Positions 56,283 through 64,000 of a stretch of 64,000 nucleotides of DNA are shown one piece after another. The stretch's first letter is position 1. The number at the start of each line of letters is the position of its first letter. Source of the stretch: Jaapia argillacea MUCL 33604 (lineage: Eukaryota; Basidiomycota; Agaricomycetes; Jaapiales; Jaapiaceae); the NCBI GenBank assembly GCA_000697665.1, contig KL197748.1:74088-138087 (forward strand), given 5' to 3'. The position numbers and the translations under genes were made by a program. A model generated the notes under the pieces. That model ran no database searches. It had not been told where the DNA came from and saw only the letters and a program-made list of their open reading frames with translations.

Positions 56283-56594
56283 TTATTCCGCTTTTTCAGC
56301 TATTTACCATTCTAGGTAACTTCCTAGTCAATTATATAATCAACCTGCATCACCCAGCAATTCAGCAGGGCTGTTGTACCCCATAATTTTGTATAATTTG
56401 CTTTCCCAGCAATTTTACAATTCCTGGCTGATGTTCTACAATTCTGAGAAGTATTGTACAAAAGTTCTACTCAGACAATTGTACAAAATCTCAGCCACCA
56501 TCTCCCATAGAGAGTCTTGTAATAAAAAGATGGGTGTACTACAACATGCCTTGTACCATAATGTCCTAGTATTGTACAAAACAAAGTCAGGACC
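56283..56594 (+). repeat. 312-bp direct repeat, copy 2
   Basis: Matches 51788-52099 base for base over most of its length. It abuts the palindrome end, so the palindrome and the gene fragment before it lie between two direct copies. Confidence 0.85.
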
Positions 56595-56677
56595 AGTGTG
56601 GCGAATCGATAAGCTGGGGGTTGGCCAGCAGACGTCAAAGGTTGTGAAGGTTGTTGATGAGGTGATGAGCACTCATC

Positions 56678-57497
56678 ATGCTCAGTAAAAACAATAAGTC
56701 AGCCAAAGTCACGAAAGGGAGACAAAAAGTCAAGAGAAGTCACCAATACCTATTTTCATGACTAAAAGAAGTGCAGAATCAAGTAGAATAGTCAACGAAA
56801 GTCACAAAAGTTGTCCTGTTATGGAAAGAAAATAAGGCAGAAGAAAGAGAAAAAGAAGAGAAAAAAGAAAAAGAATGGTAACAGCGGGAATCAAATGGAA
56901 ACCTCTGGGACAATGGTGGCAGGAACTGAGACAGAAATGGTTGTCAGACGTGATAACACCTGAGCCACAATGACATGTAAAGCATAGTGATGCGGCGCTA
57001 TATGATGATGTTGGCACCACCACCCCACCACCACACCCCATGTCACCCACAGAGAAAATTACGAAGATGCAGCCTGGAGGTGTGTACCCCCAAGCAGGAA
57101 GTGTAGAATGACAACCGGTTAGTCGATGGAGAGGATGGGGTGTGGTGGTGGGGTGGTGGGGCCAACATCATCATATAGCACCGCATCACTATGCTTTACA
57201 TGCCATTGTGGCTCAGGTGTTATCACGTCTGACAACCATTTCTGTCTCAGTTCCTGCTGCCATTGTCCCAGAGGTTTCCATTTGATTCCCGCTGCTACCA
57301 TCCTTTTTCTTTTTTCTCTTCTTTTTCTCTTTCTTCTGCCTTATTTTCTTTCCATAATGGGACAACTTTTGTGACTTTCGTTGACTATTCTACTTGATTC
57401 TGCACTTCTTTTAGTCGCGAAAATAGGTATTGGTGACTTCTCTTGACTTTTTGTCTCCATTTCGTGACTTCGGCTGACTTTTGTTTTTACTGAGCAT
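56678..57497. mobile_element. Foldback element with 363-bp arms, possibly tRNA-related
   Basis: Arms 56678-57040 and 57136-57497 are inverted copies with tips ATGCTCAGTAAAAACA and its complement, and the centre is 57041-57135. In the right arm a pol III-like A box (TGGCTCAGGTG near 57210), a B-box-like word (TTTGATTCCCGC near 57282) and T-runs (57303-57330) follow in order. The left arm carries the same in reverse. This suggests two inverted copies of a tRNA-derived short element, but the boxes are imperfect. No protein frame is supported. Confidence 0.6.
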
Positions 57498-57827
57498 CAT
57501 GGCAGCCAAGATGTTGTGGTTGGCGTCAAGGTGTACATTTGGCCACCTTGTCAATGGCAGCTTCAGTCATAGATACTATCAAACATCAGGACAGGATTGA
57601 CATGAAAGTGTTAATAGACTTACCATGGTACCTGGTTCTTGAGGGACCATGGTGTTTATAATCAACATATGGCACAAGAACCTACACACACCTCTTATAC
57701 TAAAGAACTCGATCAAAACGACATTGATTAATATCGTCCCACCTAGGAGTTCCAGGAAGGAGCTGAGGCAAATACAAATCTCATCTCATCCACGCAACAT
57801 GGGTTAACGACACAATACAGATGATTT
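57498..57827. other. No gene recognised
   Basis: Spacer between the foldback element and the next LTR. Nothing identifiable. Confidence 0.5.
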
Positions 57828-58315
57828 TGTTACGATTTGTATACCCATTTCGTTTTTTCATCATCTTATCTTATCTCAGACATCTTATCTTGTCTTATTG
57901 CGCCATCTCTCGGACTTGTTCTATTTATATCTCGTTGTACTATTATTAACTTGACTTCTCATCCTATGCCTCATTCAGCTGGTTACCGATCCTCTGGACC
58001 TTCCCCATTATTCTCTACCTTTCTATCATGTTCTCTTGTATTCCTTGGATGCTATTCTTAGCACCTTCTTTACCATTCTACTATGTTCTTTCCTTCTGAT
58101 CCCAGTATATAAGGCGCTCTCACTCTCCTGTATTCCCTAAGCTTGTCCACTTGAATAATACAGCATCTTAGCCTGTACCCTTCAACTGGTTCGCTCTCGT
58201 TCGTCATCCTCTACAGCCTCAATCCATTGTAGCCTGAGTATCTGGTAAGGCAAAGTATCCAAAGGACTTACAAGTCTTACTCGCTATCTTCACTAACGCT
58301 AAGGCGCTCGTAACA
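57828..58315 (+). repeat. Putative 5' LTR of the second element
   Basis: The boundaries are inferred from the 8-bp inverted tips TGTTACGA and TCGTAACA. A TATA word (GTATATAAGGCGC) near 58106 fits an LTR promoter. The bases CTTGGACAAGC just after the end could be the primer-binding site. Confidence 0.65.
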
Positions 58316-59735
58316 CTTGGACAAGCTTTCTACACCCTACTCACCCTACGACGCTGATGCAGTCAGGATCTGCAACCCTCCCCACCCTGGAATCGTATCA
58401 TGTTGTCATAACCAATGAACCCCGTCCCAGTATTGTGGACACCATCGACATCCAACCCCTATTTCTAGTACAACGCTCCAACAGTAAACAGCTTGTATTC
58501 GTCAAACAATGAGCCATACACACCCTTTACCCCGTTGGTAGGCCACAACTAGAAACCCCTGCAGCATTATCCCCCATTGCCACCCAATACTACACACCCT
58601 CCCCCAAAAAACAATGAGCCAGGAAACACTCCAAACTCACATGTATCCTAACCATACTTCAGGCCATCAGCGGAACGCAAAACTGGCAGAAGTAAGGATC
58701 CACATCGACGCCTTCCTAAGCACGTTCCTACTCGTCACCCAAGAGCTCGATCAGCTCTATCACCAACTCAACACTGTTTCCAACAACCTAATTGCTCTCC
58801 GCACATGAATCAACAACATCATCAAATGAGTACGCCAACAAGCGGAAGAAGTAGAACTCCTCCACTGACAACACGTTGAACTAATCCCCCCACCCTCGTG
58901 CACCCGTCAAGATTGATCCCCCCACGATCTCCACTTATCAACAACATCCGCTCCCAGCCGACACCCACCCACCTACCTTTCGAGAACTCAACAGGTACAA
59001 AGATCATATCAAGGATCAAATCCATTACAACAAATCAAACGGACTATTCTACTTCAACTGAAACCCTTTCATTATCAGAAGTGGCCAAGGATTTACCCAA
59101 TTTGGAAAACCATTCCAATTCCCTTTCAACCCAGACCTCCCCAACTTCTGGGAGTAAGTTCAGCTTCACCCAGAAGTTCTATCCCAAAACCCTACCACTC
59201 CCGAGACTGTTAGATCCCCGCCTCCAACCAGCCCAGTATCACCCCCGATTGCCTCCCCTACCCTGCTTATCGCATCTTCATCCACCCAACCCCTGTGGTC
59301 TAACCCCTATCAAAGAGTCTCCAGAGGAGGAACCCTTCGACCCAAACCACCGTCACGACAACCTAGCAGACAATCTATCGGCAGCGATCAAGGACTACAA
59401 GAATTACAAGAAGCTGTGTCTAGAACTGCTTCTAAAACATCTTACTGAGCCCCAGGAACCTCGGACGACGACCACTCAACCACCAAGGTAGAAGTGGAAA
59501 CTCAACCCACCAACACCCCCAGCACCAAAGAACCCAAGGATTCACATCCCCAGCACAGAACCCTCCCACTGAGCAAACCTATCCTGAAGAAATCACCCCC
59601 ATCCATAATGCACCTCCCCCCGACCCACCTAACTACCCCGTACCTACTCCAAATCCCCAACCCGAAATCCCACCTGTTCCACCGCCACCTCCACCACCTC
59701 CACCACCCCCACCCAGACTCCCTACCATCAACGTC

Positions 59736-60560
59736 ATGTCCAGTGCTACCAACAAGGGACCTAAACTCGCCCCACTGTCGGTCTTCACCAGTGATCGCCG
59801 ACGAACTGACAAATTCGTTCAAGAAGTTAAACTTAACATCGGAGCCAACCCAGATGACTTCAAAAATGAATGGGCCAAGATCGCCTACACCCTTTCCTTC
59901 ATGAAGGAAGGAACTGCTGGGTCCTGGGTGATGAAATACATCGAAGACTACGAGAAACCAACCAGCCCCTACACCAAAGTGGACGGAACCAAGGACTCAT
60001 GGGACGAATTTATCGCTCGCGTCAAGGACACATTCAAAGAACTAGACAAAGGAGGAACCACAAGGATGCAAATCCAGAACTTGCAACAAGGAAGATCCTC
60101 CGTTGACGACTATGTCGCCAAATTCAAGGACCTAGCCCGCTACACTGAGTTTAACGATGCCACCCTACTCGAGTACTTCAAGAAAGGACTCAATTGGGAT
60201 ATCCTATGTGCCATCATCCATCTTCCCACCCCGCCATCTAACTATGCCAACTTTAAAGCCGCTGCCATTCAAGAAGACCTTCTCCAACAACAAGCTGCAG
60301 CCGAGAAATCCTGGAGATTCCGATTGGCCAAACCTATATACCCAGACGACCCCACCCCTCGCTACCAACACCCCTACCAATCAGAAGGCGTCCCTATGAA
60401 CATCGACGCCGCCCACTTCGGAAGGAATCGATGAACTGGACAATTTAGACGATTAGACGATCAAGAGTGGAAGAAGTTAAGGGACACTAACACATGCTTC
60501 TACTGCAGGAAACCTGGACACTTCTCCCACGATTGCCCAGATAAACGAAAGAAACCCTTC
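59736..60560 (+). mobile_element. gag region of the second element
   Basis: A capsid-type domain (FVQEVKLNIGANPDDFKNEW, AKIAYTLSFMKEGTAGSWV, MQIQNLQQGRSSVDDYVAKF) is followed by a CCHC zinc knuckle (CFYCRKPGHFSHDC) near 60500. Confidence 0.8.
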
Positions 60561-60787
60561 AAAAGGTGCTTCCAAGCAAGGGTCGTCAAGGTAGGAGAAG
60601 AAAAGGAAGAAGAACCAAGGGACGTGGGAAAAGAGATCAGGAATCTCTTACAGGATACAGCAGAGGATAACAGATGGGAAGTGGTACAGACAGTGAGGGA
60701 AGAATTTGCTAAATTGGGTTTTTAAACCACCTTCCACCTGTGGCAAACGAGAAGGTTAAACGAGATTCCTTTAATTGATACCAAGTC

Positions 60788-61060
60788 TTGGATACCCCTG
60801 AATTATTATCTATTTCCACTCTAAAAAATTCAGGAACCCCATCCCTACGTATCCAAATCGAACTTATTGGAAGGAATCAAACCGCCACCACCGAGGCCCT
60901 AATTGACAGTGGAGCCACTGGAAATTTAATCAGCTACGAGTATGCTGACAAAAAACAAATGAACCTTCAGAAATTACCAACCCAAATCCCAGTTCACAAC
61001 GTCGACAATTCTGAAAATGCGAGTGGAGAAATTCGCTACTATGTCGAGCTGGGAGTCTGA
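60788..61060 (+). mobile_element. Retropepsin region of the second element
   Basis: The aspartic protease motif ALIDSGATGNLISYEYA sits in the expected place between gag and reverse transcriptase. Confidence 0.75.
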
Positions 61061-61288
61061 GTCCATGGACAAGAAAAAGGAACCCACACAGAAAACAACT
61101 GATTCTATGTAACCAATATAGGAAAAGAAAACGTCATCCTCAGAAGTGATTGGTTACTGGAGCACAACCCTGAAATAGATTGGCAAACCTACACAATTAA
61201 CCTCAGCCAATGCCCTGACACATGCCAGGTCCCAGAAGGACCTGTCGTCGCACGAACCAAACCAGTCCTGAAGGTTCAAAACTGTGAA

Positions 61289-62962
61289 ATGGAACCTATC
61301 GCAATCAAGGGAAACAAAACCAAAAAACACAGATCACGAAAACCAGGAGCACTCCCATCTGAATTATGGACCGCAGATGAAACCGCAAACCCAGATCAGG
61401 AAATACGACCATGGACTTACCAAGGAATCAAGGTACACTGGGCCCTGATGGGAGACCCACTACCTGAAGATGATGAAGACCCCAAAGGAGACAAACACCC
61501 TGCCATCATTGCAGCAAGGGTCCACAGGAACAAATCCATCAAACTAGCAGAAAAAGCCGCCCAAGGTCAAAAGGAAAAAACCCTGGAAGCGATGGTACCT
61601 AGGGAATATTGGAGATATAAGAAAGTATTCAAAAAGAAAGCATCAGAACACTTTCCGATAAAACGTCCATGGGATCACACAATAGAACTGAAGGAAGGAT
61701 GGAAACCCATCAATTGCAAAACCTACCCCCTATCTCTGGTCGAGCAAAAAGAACTCAACAACTTCCTTGAAGAGCAATTGGAAAAGAAGTACATCAGGCC
61801 ATCGAAATCCCAATTATCCTCACCCTTCTTCTTTGTGAAAAAGAAGGATGGAAAACTCCGGCCAACACAGGACTACCAATACCTGAACTCGATGACCATA
61901 AAAAATACCTACCCAATACCCCTTATCGCTGAACTCATCGACAAATTGAAAGGAGCCAAGATCTATTCGAAACTGGATCTACAATGGGGATATAACAACG
62001 TCCAAATCAAGGAAGGAGACAAATGGAAAGCAGCCTTCAAAACCAACCGCGGACTATACGAACCACAAGTAATGTTCTTTGGACTGACCAACTCACCAGT
62101 GACCTTCCAAACGATGATGAACGAACTATTCAAGGAGTTAATCAACGAAGGACATGTCGTAGTATACCTGGATGACATCCTGGTCTTCACGCAAGACATG
62201 GCAGAACACCGTAAAATACTTCATCGAGTAATGAGAATCCTGGAAGATAATGACCTGTTCCTAAAACCGGAAAAGTGCACGTTCGAAGTCCCCAAAATCA
62301 AGTACCTTGGATTGATGGTCTCGCATAATCTGGTGGAAATAGATCCGATCAAAGTCGCTGGAATTATGGAATGGCCAGAACCCAGGAAAGTCAAAGAAGT
62401 TCAATCCTTCTTGGGATTCTGCAACTTCTACCAACGATTCATCTGCGACTTCTTGAAGATCGCCAAGCCTTTGTTCGAACTAACCAAAAAGGAACATGAA
62501 TGGAGATGGACCATCGAATGCCAGGAAGCCTTCGATAAACTAAAAATGTCATTCACTTCATCCCTGACACTGGTGACGCCAGACACAACCAAACCATTCC
62601 AGATCGAATGCGACGCATCCGATTATGCCACGGGCACCGTCCTAATGCAATTAGAAGATGATGGGAAATGGCATCCTGTTGCATACCTATCGAAATCCCT
62701 GTCAGACGCAGAACAAAATTACAACATCTACGACAAGGAACTGCTTGCAATCATACATTCTTTGGAAGCATGGAGACACTACCTAGAAGGATGTACCCAC
62801 CAGATTAAAATTTACACGGACCACAAAAATCTGGAATACTTTCAAAACACCCAGAAGCTGAGTCGTCGGCAGGCATGCTGGGCCCAATTCCTGACGAGAT
62901 TCAATTTCGAATTCATACACAAACCGGGGAAGTCGAACAAATCTGACGGTCTTTTGAGATGA
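61289..62962 (+). mobile_element. Reverse transcriptase/RNase H region of the second element
   Basis: Words of the polymerase domain (SPFFFVKKKDGKLRPTQDYQ, YSKLDLQWGYNNVQIKEGD, VVVYLDDILVFTQDM) and RNase H (ECDASDYATGTVLMQLEDD, IYTDHKNLEYF) are clear and in order. Confidence 0.9.
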
Positions 62963-63269
62963 CAAGACCATAAGGAGGGGGTGGATACTGACAACCAGGA
63001 TAGAATCCTGCTGGCCTCCCAACTTTTCGCCAAACAGATCAACATCACTGGAAGAGGAACCGCCTCAACACACTCCCCCATCATTGCATGACACATTCAA
63101 CTAGCAACACGAAGCATAATAACAACAGACCCTGAAGAACAGGTACAGATAATAGGAGATTCAGACCTAAAAGAAGAGATCAAAAGGAATAACAAGTTGG
63201 ACGAATCGGTAACAGCCACACTAAACTCCATTCGCACACAAGGACCACAGTCACTTACCAAAGGACTAG

Positions 63270-64000
63270 AAGAATGGAACCTGGAAGACGGACTGATCCT
63301 CTACTGAGGAAAGATATACGTCCCCAAGAACACGGACCTATGATGAAAAGTCGTAAAACCATGCCACGATCCCACCCTAATGGGACATCTGGGAAGATAC
63401 AAAACCCTGGAAATTGTACAACGAGATTATTGGTGGCCTGGTATGTCAGTATTCGTCAAGAATTACGTCGAGGGATGCGCAACATGCCAATCCATCAAAC
63501 CAAACAACAATCCAACGCAAGAACTGTTACACCCAACAGAAATCCCCACACGACCTTTCGAAATCATAACACAGGATTTCATCACAGGCATCCCAGAGGT
63601 AGACGGCTTTGACGCCATCCATGTCCTCACTGATTGCTTCACCAAAACAGTAATATTCACACCTTGTAATAAAGCCATAGACGCCAACGGAATGGCGGAA
63701 ATTCTCATCAAGGGCGCCTTCAGACGATATGGATTACCAGACAAAATGATATCGGATCGAGGACCCCAGTTCACATCCCAAGTGCTCCGTGCCATATTCA
63801 ATCGACTCGACATCAGATCAGCACTAAGCACAGGATATCACCCAGAAACCGATGGAGCCTCTGAAAGGGTCAACCAAGAACTGGAAATATTCCTCTGAGC
63901 ATACTGCAACCGCGCCCAGAACAACTGGCCATTGCTTCTGTACGCCGCAGAACTGTCCCACAACACGCGTATACACTCCGCAAATAAGAAAACACCATTT
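63270..64000 (+). mobile_element. Integrase region of the second element, running off the edge
   Basis: The zinc-binding half (HLGRYKTLEIVQRDYWWPGM..CATCQSIK) and core words (TQDFITGIPEVDGFDAIHVL, DRGPQFTSQVLRAIF, GYHPETDGASERVNQELE) are present. The C-terminal end is outside the window. Confidence 0.85.

Larger units (their letters stand above)
57828..64000 (+). mobile_element. Second Ty3/gypsy LTR retrotransposon, cut by the window edge, broken
   Basis: A 5' LTR is followed by a leader, gag with a zinc knuckle, protease, reverse transcriptase, RNase H and the start of integrase, in Ty3/gypsy order. The right end and 3' LTR lie outside the window. It is a different family from the element at 39787-50449: the gag and polymerase sequences share only general motifs. 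Several breaks interrupt the coding regions. The age cannot be judged without the second LTR. Confidence 0.85.

Overview
The window looks like a piece of a filamentous basidiomycete genome, most likely an Agaricomycete. Genes are split by many short GT..AG introns of about 45-65 nt. The gene families (a Psi-factor-producing oxygenase, a DUF2235 hydrolase, a patatin/vWA protein, a degenerate G-alpha-like protein, an HPNGW-motif three-helix membrane protein) and the Ty3/gypsy retroelements are those usual in mushroom-forming fungi. Nothing in the sequence fixes a genus.

Positions 1-30.7 kb are gene-rich. In order: a 5'-truncated SNF2-type helicase remnant (minus), a small secreted protein (minus), a long oxylipin-type dioxygenase/P450 gene (minus), a divergently transcribed DUF2235 alpha/beta-hydrolase (plus), a large proline-rich secreted protein whose C-terminal domain is a paralogue of the small secreted protein (minus), a three-helix membrane protein (plus), a patatin phospholipase fused through a proline heptad array to a von Willebrand A domain (minus), a possible multi-pass membrane protein (minus), a conserved-looking uncharacterised protein (plus), a decayed 20-bp minisatellite, and a G-alpha-like protein (minus). 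Three of these genes act on lipids or look as if they do (oxygenase, DUF2235 hydrolase, patatin). Their nearness suggests, but does not prove, a shared lipid-signalling theme.

From about 31 kb onward the DNA is mostly repeats: a pogo/Tigger-like DNA transposon with 33-bp inner inverted repeats, a foldback element beside it, an upstream tandem repeat, and a host membrane-protein gene cut in two by a nearly complete Ty3/gypsy chromovirus (39787-50449, with 265/266-bp LTRs). Then come a 312-bp direct repeat pair, a leucine-rich/F-box-like gene fragment, a 2.86-kb near-perfect palindrome whose centre is an assembly gap (54375-55171), a second foldback element with 363-bp arms, and a second Ty3/gypsy element that runs off the right edge.

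The most unusual features are the oxygenase whose two heme-binding histidine positions read as Leu and Phe while the P450 cysteine is kept, the patatin-vWA fusion, the G-alpha-like protein that has lost most GTPase motifs and carries a helical N-terminus, the two paralogous secreted proteins with a shared intron position, and the cluster of large palindromes. All gene models come from reading the six frames and splice signals by eye. Exon ends are good to a few bases where stated, and 5' ends are often uncertain.
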